Assembly (NCBI GenBank): GCA_030142905.1
Contig: JASJOG010000471.1
Span: 67,501 to 131,500, forward strand
Length of the DNA: 64,000 nucleotides
DNA from: Heliopora coerulea
Taxonomy: Eukaryota > Cnidaria > Anthozoa > Scleralcyonacea > Helioporidae
Reading direction: 5' to 3'
In this document: piece by piece, positions 1 to 10,735 of the stretch
How positions within the stretch are numbered: the first letter of the stretch is position 1
Layout of the letters: each line of letters begins with the position of its first letter
Made by a program: the position numbers and the translations under genes
The notes under the pieces: model-generated
What the model was told of the DNA's origin: nothing
The model's database searches: none
What the model saw: only the letters and a program-made list of their open reading frames with translations

Positions 1-180
1 TTTATTTCATTCTCTTGTACATGTTCCAAAAATTTGTTAACGTCACATTTTCCACAGGCCTTATGTCTCAAATACTTCATTTCACCATCCTTCATATATT
101 GTGTTCTCTGTAGCCATATATGTTAAAGGAGTAATATGCCTCCCTTGCTCTTAAACAGAAATGAGTAAATGCTCTCAAGA
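1..180 (-). repeat. Copy A of a degenerate exon-like segment (cut by the window edge)
   Basis: Read on the minus strand this matches the segments at 4677-5045 and 6567-6960. It has an acceptor-like polypyrimidine tract ending in AG near 155, then a peptide with the motif KYLRHKACGKCDVNKF. An in-frame stop lies a few codons after the acceptor, so this copy is probably decayed. The family is not recognised. It could be a duplicated exon or part of an unclassified repeat, and the window edge truncates it. Confidence 0.45.
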
Positions 181-668
181 CTAATTCAATAACTGAAACT
201 CTTCTTGTAGCCAACGGCAGTCTCTACAATCGGCGCAACTGATTAATTTAATTGATGTTTTGAAAATAGAAATTCAGCACGTTGCTAAATGCAGAGCCAC
301 AACCAAAACCCATGCGAAACGCTGTACTTCTTTTATCAGTCAAAGAACATGTACGGCGTTGATTTTACCAAGGACAAGACACATTTTAGCAATGTACGTC
401 TCTAGTATTTTGTGAAACATTCAAAATCCTGATTTCATAGTATTCATGGTATGGCCTGGTAGTCCACTTGGGATTGAACCCTTATTACTGAAGACCAGGA
501 ATACAAAAAGCGGAAAGAAACGTCTACCATGTCATGCACGAAAAATCCTCGGTACCTTTTCTGCCGCTCAAAGTACGGAATTGACTTCACCTAGTTCAGA
601 ATCATCCTTAGGATTACATGAACTGAATATTTCATGAATTGACCTACACTGATAAAGTCAACTAGAAA

Positions 669-747
669 AGTTGACTAGAGCGGGATTCGAACTCGCATCT
701 CCGGGTTAAGGGACCGCTGCTCTACCAGTGGAGCTATTGAATCAACT
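669..747 (-). tRNA. tRNA-like sequence (pseudo-tRNA or SINE head)
   Basis: The minus strand carries a good A box (TAGCTCCACTGG, with a 4-bp D stem GCTC/GAGC) and a B box (GTTCGAATCCC) at tRNA spacing. The loop region contains CTT, which would suggest Lys. The anticodon stem pairs only about 3 bp, the T stem has one mismatch and the acceptor pairs poorly. An outer inverted repeat AGTTGA/TCAACT flanks it. This looks like a decayed tRNA or tRNA-derived SINE rather than a working gene. Confidence 0.4.
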
Positions 748-1509
748 GGGAACAGTAGGCTTGTTTTATCCACGGATATCGAACGTTAAGTAGGGATGTA
801 CCGGAACTTTGATTTTTCTAAGTTCCTCTTCCGGCCAAAACAGAAACTTTTTTTATAAAATGGTAACAAAAACGGTAGTCCATAGTAATAATAACAGAAA
901 TCCTATTTTTAAAATAGATTTTATGGTTTATATGAATACAACAGTTAAAAATAAATTGTAGATGTTATGTCATTAAGTTATCTATTCCACAAGCTTTACA
1001 AAGTCAAAATTACTGAACGCAAAGGATATTTTTAAATCATACTCCTATGACAATAGTTAGATTACAAGTGTAAGGTACAAAAAAGTATTTTTTGCTCAAA
1101 CAATATCACTCAATGGCGGCAAAAAGCAACCTTGAATACGCATTACACAAACCAACGTTCGCACTGGCGTACTTTGACAGTTCAATTTTGTGGTTGTGTC
1201 ATTCGAGTGAGGGGAAATCTGGGAAGGTTATGATGAAAATTTGAGCCAAAATATGGTCAGTGGTTTATATGTAGTGCTCAGATTTCTACGATTATGCACG
1301 GCCGAAATGCAGCCAAAAACAGGGAACTATTTGCAAATAAATATTCACACTTCATAGGGAAAAATGTTCATGATAATAAAACAGGAAAAACAAAAGTTAT
1401 AAAACATAAGGCATAATAGTTTTTGTTTATAATGGAAATGTGAAGGACAATTTCTTATTTGGCATTATTAAATGAGGTGGTTATTCTCACTTTTTGACCA
1501 CTCAATTCC

Positions 1510-1710
1510 ACATTGACAATGTCCAACCAAGTAACGTCATTGCACCAAGAATACGTTGGTTGTAGAAACGAATGTTATCGAGACCCAAAGCACAAGGCAA
1601 TAATTTAATTGTTCAACGGGATCAATATATTGGTTTGAAATGGAGGGCCTGGCTCTCCAAATTTACGTTTGGGAGAGACATGCACCCCCCGGTAAACGCC
1701 TATGCAAATT
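1510..1710 (+). repeat. Dispersed repeat, partner of 41290-41490
   Basis: The stretch beginning GGTTGTAGAAACGAATGTT and continuing through CAATAATTTAATTGTTCAAC is closely matched at about 41352-41420 in the same orientation. Similarity extends loosely on both sides, including a G-rich stretch after it. Neither copy has a recognised domain. Confidence 0.6.
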
Positions 1711-2738
1711 AGTGAATACCTGGAATGAACAAAGCCATACGTGGTGCTTATATTGACTGAATTGTGATCTATCACAAGTTGATAAAAAATCTCTTCACAA
1801 AGAAGAGCAAACCATGCATTGGCATAGTCCATTGTTAAAGATGTTTGTGAATATGTCATGAAAAGATGTATTTTTCGTACCATATACCAAACTTTCCATT
1901 TGATCTCATCTGTGATTTTCCATGGTTTCCCACCATATATCCAACTAAAACCCATCTCCCTACATTCTGGATGGACTTGCTGTAAACTGCTTTCTTTACT
2001 GTATATCTGTTGGTCAGGTAATCAAGAATGTCAATATGCTAGTTTAATGTCATGGGACCCCATGCTTCAATACACCATATTTAGTTGTTGATGGAGTCAC
2101 TGTTTATGGCATATCAGGGAAGCTTATTATTCTGATACTTTTCCTTCACAATCCAGTTAATCGGTGTGTATCTTGACTCACACTGTATTCATTGCCATAT
2201 TTCAAGGACATCTTATGGACATTTTATGGTATCAGTAAGTATTCTTTAATCCTCAAGGAGCTAGATAGCACAAGAACAAAATAATGCACATACATATAAT
2301 AATCATCAAATGTTAATTTGAGTATGTATTTAGAAAATTCGTGAAATTTTTAATACTTTATTCTAATGAAAATTTTTCTTTCATGGATCACTTCATGACA
2401 TACAACGAAGGTAAGTCTATCATGCTTGGCAACCTCAATATTTATAACCAATCATCACTGTCACTGTTAGCTAATCAAAGTATTAAAAATTTGTGTATAA
2501 CCACATTTCTCTTTATACCCAACTCTAATCACTCACCAGAAACTTCAGAACAATATTCCTATCACAAAAAGTTGCACTAATGTTGTACAGATATCTTTAA
2601 TGGACATTAACCTGGTTTACATCATGGAATTAGGCAGAATGTCCAACATTTGCATTTAGTTTTGCACTACAGCTTGTGACTGAAAATCTCACCAGTGAAA
2701 TCCCTGCTGATGGAGCTGCAAATGGATTGATGGAATCA

Positions 2739-2792
2739 CTTGGCTACATGGCTGCACTTGGCTAAATGGCTACACTTGGCTACATGGTTGTA
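2739..2792 (+). repeat. 18-bp tandem repeat, three units
   Basis: Three consecutive 18-bp units of the form CTTGGCTACATGGCTGCA differ at one to a few positions. They sit at the left edge of a locally GC-richer block (to about 3230) that contains no open frame of note and could be an unclassified interspersed repeat. Confidence 0.7.
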
Positions 2793-3815
2793 CAAGGCCA
2801 GGTTCGGACACATGTATGAATGGAATTGTGGTCTGCAGACTGTAAACCCCGCCCCTTCGAACCTCATATAGCAACGTACGATCATACGGCACCCATCATA
2901 GATGGTGCACCATCACCTTGCCAGCTGGGGTCTCCAGAGCGTTAGGTCCCAGTTGGTGAATGAGACCTGGAAAGTCAAAGGGGATCTAAGGAAACATTTA
3001 TGAGGTGGTTCAGTTTGTATGTGGCCGGCAATTGAGAGCTGCTCATTCAGAACCTTTTAGGTGGAAGTCAACGCATCGTGAGATGCACGCGATCATCAAC
3101 CGATAAGGTCTTTTGGCAATAAGCTCTTGTGTGCGCTACTCTGTGTCAGACACTGGTATGTGGTTGTGTTGTATTTTAAGAGCAGGATGGGGGCGCCTCA
3201 AGTGCAGGTTTGTTTGGGATATTATTCTCATGACTGACGACTTGAATGACATGAATAGCATAGTCTAGCGTAGTTCAGCAAATCTGATTTTCTAATCATC
3301 TAGTGGAACATTGCCATGTTTACATCACACACAGCTATTGCTCTGCAAAAAAAATCAAAGCAACTTGTTCATTTCCTCACTAAAGCCATATTCTGAAAAA
3401 TGAAAGCTATGTTGCATCAGAATTCTAATGTACTCAAAATACTGTAGACTAAATCTCAACGGTAAGACAACCAGAATGTTTGAGAGCTAAATGTTTTTAG
3501 TTGCTCAACTCATTACATACTTAAAAATAAAAAAGCATAACCTGCTTACATTCAGGATTGATTTTATTATTGACATTAGAACAATAACAAGCAATCCCAT
3601 TATCTCACAGTGTTTTTCTTACAGCCGGTACACTGTACTGCTACTGTACCATGTTTCCCACCAGTATAAGTTCTAAATATTTAGCTAATAGGAAAGAAAT
3701 TCGATGCAAGTTTGTTTTACAGTTTTATAGATGTTTTGCAATAAAGCATATTAAAATTTCATGCACACTTTAGGGTGATCCTTTCATGTAAATGGACAAG
3801 GGTCCTATAGCACAA

Positions 3816-4116
3816 TTAATTCCTCGCAGCTGCCATGTTGAAAACTGTGGTGGAAACTGGGAAGTTGTCTTGTCCATGGTCTTGTCTGGTTCCCAGCTTT
3901 CGCTCAATTTCTTGGGAGAAACGTGCTCGCAAACTCTCTACCAGTGAAGGGTGGTGGCAGAGACTGGTAACAAAACCAGGTGTACCCCATTCCCCACTAC
4001 AAGTACCCTGCTTCCCCTGCCTTAAGAAAAACACTGTCTTATCAGGACATTTCTGTGCCAGAATTTTTTTTTTTTTTTCCATAATTAACTTTCACCACAT
4101 GATTGTAAACAGTTAA
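3816..4116. other. Segment open on both strands, probably a repeat
   Basis: About 270-280 bp is open on both strands over the same bases (88 codons minus, 93 codons plus). The minus-strand peptide has FSQEIERKLGTRQDHG and ends near FNMAAARN. GC content is above the surroundings. Coincidental openness of a dispersed repeat is more likely than a gene. No domain is recognised. Confidence 0.3.
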
Positions 4117-4676
4117 CCAAGGTGTTATGTAAATCTCACCAGGTAAACAACAAAAGAAACCATATGTTGGCCAGAAATCTAAGGAAAAATTCAAATTTAT
4201 TGTTTTTATTTTATTTTCTGTCAGTTACACTCTTCACTAACACACACCGTAAGAAATTCTTCTTGAAGAATTTCTGGTTGATATCCCAGTAATTTTTCTA
4301 TAGCATTTGTTCTTAAAATAGACCTTTATATTAATTCCAGATCTACAATTAATTACCTATTTCAAGCAAACTACTTGTTCTTCCTGTACCCTGTGTCCCT
4401 GACAATTTTATTTTGAAAAGGGAGAGAAAATTGTTGTGTATATAGGATATTAGAAGAATGAATAGACTGCATGAAAGTTTGGACAATGGGATAGTTGTAT
4501 CCAATTATTAAACAACTTCTAATGTGGCTACATTCCTGCTCGTGCATTGTCCTGAAGTTTTGAATTCTGTAAATATAAAATTTGAAAATATTATTTTATC
4601 CATATATGACAAAATGTTTGTTTATTTTTAAAATTTGGTTAAAAGTCCAACTATTCACCACAACTACACTGGAGAC

Positions 4677-5045
4677 AAAAATGCTCTAAACTTGGAGGAT
4701 AAATTGCAATAGGTTAAAATGGAAAATGTTACTTACTTTCTAGACAACTTTGATTTGATTTCTTCTTAGGAGTATCATTGAAAGGATTTAAGTACACCAT
4801 CAGCATTTTTACTCTTGTTAATCCAATCTTCAGTGACTTGGCATCTCAGCCTTCTTTCATTGTCTTGTACACATTCCAAAAATTTGTTCATGTCACATTT
4901 CCCACAAGGTTTTTGTCTCAAATAGTTTATTTTGCTGTCTTTAATGAGTTCCAAGACTTTGTTCTTGGTCACATTTTCAACAAGCTTTTGTCACAAATTC
5001 TTTATTTGGTCATCTTCAAATCTTGTGGTTTCTACTAATTTCAAA
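4677..5045 (-). pseudogene. Copy B of the exon-like segment, peptide repeats with KxCGKCD motif
   Basis: The minus strand is open for 65 codons (4775-4972) and contains NYLRQKPCGKCDMNKFLECV, preceded by a related partial unit ending VLELIKD. This suggests a unit of about 25 residues. At its downstream end lies GAAAGTAAGT, a good splice donor that copy C at 6567-6960 also keeps. The frame has a TGA before the donor, so the exon is either broken or read in another frame. The family is not recognised. The paired cysteines could bind metal, but that is speculation. Confidence 0.4.
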
Positions 5046-5292
5046 GGAAGGGAACAGTAAAATCATCAAACTAACATTGAAACAGTAAAATCAGCTTAAC
5101 CAACATTGAAAATGGGGAGATGGGTAGTTAATCTGATGAAAAAAGCAAGGTGTCCCAACATTTTCTGCAATAATTGTAGCTTCTTCATTTTATTCTTTTT
5201 AATTACTTCGTACTTATAAACATATGTAATTTCTTTTTTTTAAATTTCTGCCACAAAATGCACCAAATTTGATTTAAATTAATTTTGTAGCA

Positions 5293-5798
5293 CAGTGGAG
5301 CCTTGCTATAACACACATCAGTATAGCGTGTGACTTGGTATAATGCAGTAAATCTTTGGACCCCAAATTTCTCAATCACTAAACTGATTTACAAACCTTG
5401 TTCACTTGGTAGAACTATTGAACACAAGTGGATCATTAGTAGCCAATCAGCAAGTAGTTCTAGGTACGGGAATTAGAACAAGAACCACAATCAGAACTAG
5501 AAAGTGACGATGATGATGATGAACCAGAACCGATGCCATCGACGAAACCTGTGGTGCAATGCATCAAAACAGCATTAAAATGGGCCGACAATCACCATGT
5601 GTGTTTGTGTTGTTTTTTTGCAGCTTTGATGCTTGTCATGTCAATGTCAATGTATTCATGTTTTATACTTTCCTGCGATCTGCACCATTTCCCCATACCA
5701 AATCCCTATTTTCGATATGTTTTGATGTAACACACTTCAGCTGTAATGTGGTCATTTGCGATAGACCCTATATACCACATTATAGCAAGGCTCCACTG
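5293..5798 (+). mobile_element. Pogo/Tigger-like (Tc1-mariner) deletion derivative with 19-bp TIRs
   Basis: Perfect 19-bp terminal inverted repeats, CAGTGGAGCCTTGCTATAA on the left and its complement on the right, bound a 506-bp unit. CAGT-type ends are usual for pogo/Tigger elements. The expected TA duplication is seen only on the right; the left flank reads CA. The inside keeps a short acidic coding tail (5470-5730), so this is an internally deleted copy, not a random palindrome. Confidence 0.75.
5470..5730 (+). pseudogene. Remnant of the C-terminal end of a pogo/Jerky-type transposase
   Basis: The frame reads an acidic stretch (ELESDDDDDEPEP) followed by a helical tail with ALKWADNH. Acid-rich C-terminal tails followed by a short helix are typical of Tigger/Jerky (CENP-B-like, DDE_1) transposases. 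The catalytic core and DNA-binding regions are absent. Its position between matched TIRs supports the assignment. It cannot code for an active enzyme. Confidence 0.5.
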
Positions 5799-6566
5799 TA
5801 TTAAGTTGGAGAATACCAGGATCAAAAATTTATTTATCAAATTTTCTGTATTTGCTATATCTTAAAGCAATGATACAGTCGTGACTTCCAAAATATAATG
5901 GAACTTTTAACCTATGTCATTTCTGGCCTTCAAAAGCACAATGTCATTAAATCTGTAATTTTCATCAAGTACTCCAACAACTGGTTATCATCACTGCAGT
6001 TAATGTCAAATAATTCTTATCTCTTGTGAGATGAATTTATAATGTTCAACTGTAAAGTTTCATTCTTTCCATAGCTGTGCAAAATACTCATAGTTGGGGG
6101 TTTTGTAGGGTAAATGAGTCAATTAGTGCAATTTTTACTCACAGGACAGTAAAGAAACTAGTTGCTGCACACTCTAATGATGCCCAAATGTGCTCAAAGC
6201 CATAGGGGTTTTGCTTCTTCTCATATTAATTTTTCATGCAAAATTCATGATTGTGGCAGCATCTCTCCATCATGTCACCAAAATGGAAATTTTATTGCCA
6301 AGGTATTTATGAGTAAATTAAAGAAAAATCTACTTCCTGGGCAAGAAGATGGTTCTAAGGAAAAACTTGAAAATGAGAAGATATCACTCATTTTCAATCA
6401 AAATTCGGCAGCAAAAATGACAATTTGATGTTCCATTACCCAGGTATTTAACTACCATTTTTTCAGTTGTGATAATTATTTTTATTTGTAAGAAAGTACT
6501 AAAAGGAAAACACCCTGTTTTTTTCTTTTAGCTTAGAAACTAACAATTTTGGAGCCATAATTTTTT

Positions 6567-6960
6567 AAATAAATGCTCTAAACTTGGAGGACAAATTGCA
6601 GTAGGTTAAGATGGGAAATGCTACTTACTTTCTGGATATCCTTGATTTGATTTCTTTTTAAAACTATCATTGACAGGATTTGTATATGTTGTCAGCATTT
6701 TTACTTTAGTTAATGTAATTCTTCATGACTTGGCACCTCAGCCTTTTGTCATTGTCTTGTTCTGTACATACAAGCCTTTTCTCTCAAATACTTCATTTTG
6801 TGGTCTTTCATGTGTTCCAGGACTTTGTTCTATGTCACATTTTCAACAAGCTTTTTGTCACAAATACTTCATTTTGTCATCTTTCACATCTTGTGTTTTC
6901 TGAAGCCATATTATTTCAACGTGGTGATATACCTTCCATGTTCCTAAACAAAAATGAGTT
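6567..6960 (-). pseudogene. Copy C of the exon-like segment
   Basis: Similar to 4677-5045 along most of its length and to 1-180 at its upstream end. The minus strand has an acceptor (CATTTTTGTTTAG, about 6937-6950) and a donor (AGAAAGTAAGT, about 6627), so the unit resembles a complete exon of about 310 nt. Inside, KMKYL and KCD motifs recur twice about 75 nt apart, but in-frame stops break the reading. It reads as a decayed duplicated exon. Confidence 0.4.
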
Positions 6961-7527
6961 AATACTAATAATATATAACTTACGTGTACCGCAACAATTG
7001 CAAATCTTTCATGTATGCAAGCAATGATAATCTGTACCATTTGAACAAAAAACGGTTCACCACTACCTCCGTGATCCATCAAGGAGCAAGGGTGCAGCGG
7101 GACATTCGACCTCTTACTAACAATTGCATTCCTTTAGGTTTGTCTTGTCCTTTCATAGCCGCAACAAACAGGAAGTCACTGTTCAACTTCATAAGAGCTT
7201 GTTATTTTTGAATAAATTTTATTCTTTTCCTCGTTATAAAAATTATTAATATCACAACAAAATTCTAGTGGAAAACCTCATTTGTTGGAGAGTAAGGGCA
7301 GTTTCGAACCATAACTTGGTCCATCAGTTTAGTTGTTTATTACTGTCGAACAATCAATTATCCCAATGGACAGCAATCAAGTTCACTGACCCTTCTTAAA
7401 GTTAAAAATACACTCTTAAAACCAGTTCATTTGAGTAATCCTTCACGTCAGCCTTGACTAGAAGGCAAACACCAATAAATACCTTACCTAATAACTTATG
7501 AAGGATTTTTCCGCGTGACTGTGTCTG

Positions 7528-7732
7528 CTACCTCCTTCTCCTTCGTCCATATGTGAACGACTTATTGACCTTGAAACTTGACAACATGGGGACCAAAAAA
7601 TTGCTTTTCATCGGCTCTTCTCTGAAGGAGATTTCCCTTCCATCGCTGGGCTTAATCAGTGCACTGCCCAATTTGAAGGTCTGAAGATAAACTCTTCTTC
7701 CCCACTTACGATACTTTTGCGCATTAACCAAT
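7528..7732 (-). CDS. Candidate terminal exon of an unknown gene
   Basis: A strong acceptor (CCACTTTTCCTTAG) precedes 67 open codons on the minus strand, ending at TAG (7528-7530). The peptide is basic at its end (YGRRRRR) and contains REISFREEPMKSNF. No domain is recognised. No AATAAA is seen shortly downstream, which weakens the case. It could be a repeat fragment. Confidence 0.22.
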
Positions 7733-8849
7733 CTAAGGAAAAGTGGAAGTACGAGATTGTTTGGTAGCTGTACGTTGACTTATGGTTGGTTGAACACTAA
7801 CAAACTGGGGTCAGTTTTACAAAGACCACGTAGTATATCCGCATGATAAAACCTGGTGCTCCTCAGTGATTAGATAGGTCCCAGGCCTCTGAGCTAGTCA
7901 ATGATTGGGAGGTAGCATGCTGGGCGGGAAATTTTTGAATTTGTGAAGCAGTGAAACCCTCTATTTCTTGCATTTTGAGAGTAGTTTTAACAAAATATAT
8001 AAAGATCATAAACAGCATTTTTAACGATGCGCCCAAAACATCTCAGCGACATCCTCGTCAAGTATATCGATTGAAAATGGTAATCCTCATCAGTGAGTTC
8101 CTCTGGCTAACTTCAGTCCAAGTAATTACAAATGTTCACTTCATTGCTGATTTTTTTTAGGTCCAACCTGGTCAAGTACAATTTGGCGTAGATATTGTAG
8201 GGGTGGCGTGCCTTCACGATCGCATGCTTCCTTTGTCTATGCAGTGAAAACAGCTGTTTCTTCTTTAACTCTTTCATCCCTGGATTTTTCAAATGAAATA
8301 ATAAATTATTCAATTGTTCCCCCTCCTGGGGAGGAGGCAGAGGTGGTACTGAGGCGCCTGGTCCTCTCTTAGAGAAGTTAAACTCATCCCCCATGTGGGA
8401 AATATTGATAATTTCTAGAGGAAAATCTTCTGAAAAAATCTTACTTTAGTTGTGTACAGAGAGATCGATATTTCACAAACATCTATAGCCAGAATACCCA
8501 AATGCTTAAATTACGAATGCTTTATTAATTTGCCAAAGTTGCTCTATATCAGGAAGCAGCAAGAAGGTCACGACAAACTGTATTGAGATCACTGATGTAA
8601 CTAACCGGGTGGCCTGAGAGGAACCCAGACTCCCTGAAGCCACCCCAACTTGTAGAGTAATGTAGTCATTAACCTCAATAAAGTTGGACATTTCCTCAAT
8701 TTCAAGTGTCCAAGATGACATATTTGCTTGTTTGAGAGACATTACTTAAAATCTGTACTAGATGTTAGCCCCACAAATTTTCTGAGCCAGAACCCTCAAG
8801 GCCTCACCCTGACACTAGAAATGTCCTAGTTACTCCACTGATTTTCATC

Positions 8850-8914
8850 CTTTCAACTCTTTCGAGGCTGGACCTCCCCCTTTGAGTAGCAAAATCGTCT
8901 GGCGTTAGCCCGAG
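8850..8914 (+). repeat. Dispersed short repeat with core CGTCTGGCGTTAGCC
   Basis: The same sequence family occurs inverted at 38561-38622, 39428-39498 and 53655-53706. Shared parts are AACTCTTTC, a C-rich block, GAGTA(G/A)AAATCGTCTGG-like sequence and GGCGTTAGCC. None of the copies is open reading or shows clear terminal repeats. Confidence 0.6.
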
Positions 8915-9335
8915 TGAAGTAATTGAAGTCTTAAGCTGCTGGGAGAAAGTTAAAGCAGAAAATTTAATCAACCCACCCGCCTTCTATACAAAGAACAGAC
9001 AATGTTGTCTGAATTTTCATTTCAACTCGCATACATCGTTATCCCGATATATAACACCACGCATTCATGTAAAACATTTCAGTTTGAAAATAACAGAAGT
9101 GCTAGTATTGCTTTTCCTAATTGTTTGTTTTAACTCATTATCTTCAATGTATTCCACCGCTGCACTATAATGTTTGAGTCAACAAATTGAAATGTTATGC
9201 GACTTGAACCAACGTTTTCACAAATCGTTGCCAGCATCTGAAGGAGACATGCGTAATATGTTTAAAACAATAAAAGAAAAACAGTTTTTGCACGCTAAAA
9301 TCGGAAAAAAATCTTCCAGGAATAAAGACAGTTAC

Positions 9336-9437
9336 CTCCACCACGGTAGCGGGGTTGGTTATTCGCATTGGCACTTTGGGACTAGATGAATGTTCAATTG
9401 ATTTAACTGCGTTAATTTCGCCAACTTTCCTATACAT
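9336..9437 (-). CDS. Candidate first coding exon of an unknown gene
   Basis: The minus strand has an ATG at 9435-9437, 34 codons and a donor GGAG/GTAACT, ending in phase 0. The peptide starts MYRKVGEINAVKS. No family is recognised and no continuing exon could be joined with confidence. Confidence 0.2.
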
Positions 9438-10439
9438 AGTATGTTCACATCCGACAAATGTCCAACAACTTCACACAATCTGATTAATCAATTCGCGAGC
9501 GCTAATAGATCCGGATATACAAGGTTACTAAGTATTCATACTAGCTAAAAGAAAACGGAAGATGTTTTTGGTTAACCTGACACGCTGCTGTAAAATATCA
9601 AGCGGTAAGATTAGGAATAAATCCAATGTTTTTCTTACATCCTCTTTTTACTCGGGTTTAACTTTGCGCGGCCCCTGAAGGACAAAATTAATATAAGTAT
9701 TCATACAAACATACATAATTTAATATAAATCATAATACTTGACCAATCATCATAAATTATTTTTCTGAGTGTTTGAGATCGATGAACCTCGACATATCTC
9801 CCACTATGTCACCAAACTTTCAAATGTTGAAAGGTCCTCGTAACTTGCTCGCTTTGCTTCTTGTGTCCACCAGTTGACCATTGTTTATCGTACTTTTTCA
9901 TAATTATAACTTTAAAAAAAGTTGCACTAGTGTTCCAGCACATTTTATTATCCAAAATTTTTCAACGTATGATACTTAATTCTCCGTAAATTTCATTAAA
10001 ATAAGCTCGGAGATTTTCCCGCCAATACTCATCTGTCCGGAACAAAAGCCGTATTGGCCCGGGCAGTCCAATATGGTAAAATATAGAACCAATCAGCGAC
10101 CAATCGTCAGGTGTAATTTTCCGCACGCACCGAAAAAAAACAAACAAACAAAGCTGAGCCATATAATAAAGTTAATACATTGAATGGATAAAATTGTCCT
10201 CAAAGCAAAACAAACATGTTGTATTTAATGTTGAAAATAGAATGTGGAATTTCCTCGAATGTTAAATTACCTTAGTTTATATAACTGGATGGTGATCGTT
10301 CTAAGGTGCACAGTTTAACTTGCTTGTTCCGAGATTGGAGTAAATGTTGTCATATTTTACTGAAACTTACCATCACTTATAGGACTTTTTAGATCAAATT
10401 ATACTTCCAAAAATATATTAAGTATTTAAAATCAATTTA

Positions 10440-10735
10440 TTAATCAGTGATAAAATGTCCAGACAAGACATTCTGGGCTACAGTGGAAATTTTGAGTTTC
10501 TCAAGGGCATCAGCTAACGTTTGTCTGTTGCCTCCTCTCTCAATGTATTTGGTAAGCATGTTAAAAGCTTTCCGACTTTCATTCTCATTACACCGAGAGC
10601 AAGCGATATCGTCAATCTCATGAGCTTCAAACAGCTTTGTCAGGCTAGCTAACTCCTGCCACTTGCTGGGAACTCTTTCTGCTATTAGAACAATTTCTTG
10701 TAGTTGGATACGATCTGGTGGTCTGTCTTGATTCT
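10440..10735 (-). CDS. Exon 6: C-terminal death domain
   Basis: The minus strand reads a typical six-helix death domain: VPSKWQELASLTKLF, then a helix ending in ESRKAFNMLTKYIERGG, then QTLADALEKLKISTVAQNV, with the stop soon after. Two in-frame acceptors are possible: one before 10735 (better pyrimidine tract) and one before 10768, which adds 11 residues. Both fit phase 1. AATAAA overlaps the stop codon (10436-10441), which would give a very short 3' UTR; no better signal is seen nearby. Death domains make homotypic contacts in apoptotic and immune complexes (family knowledge). Confidence 0.85.

Larger units (their letters stand above)
181..2690. other. No gene seen apart from the tRNA-like site and one dispersed repeat
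   Basis: AT-rich sequence. The short open frames here (longest 116 codons on the minus strand at 1605-1955) show no recognisable domain, and the longest overlaps a dispersed repeat. I see no coding signal. Confidence 0.5.
6961..10433. other. Mostly unassigned; two candidate minus-strand exons listed separately
   Basis: Several short minus-strand open frames occur at 8113-8394, 8506-8742 and 9962-10162, none with a recognised domain. One copy of the dispersed CGTCTGGCGTTAGCC repeat lies at 8850-8914. The candidate exons at 9336-9437 and 7528-7732 could belong to one small gene, but I cannot link them. Confidence 0.35.

Noticed and set aside
446..637. 63-codon plus-strand frame beside the tRNA-like site
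   Set aside because: No domain, no splice signals and composition like surrounding DNA.
669..747. A functional tRNA-Lys gene
   Set aside because: A and B boxes are good, but the acceptor and anticodon stems do not pair properly. Kept only as tRNA-like.
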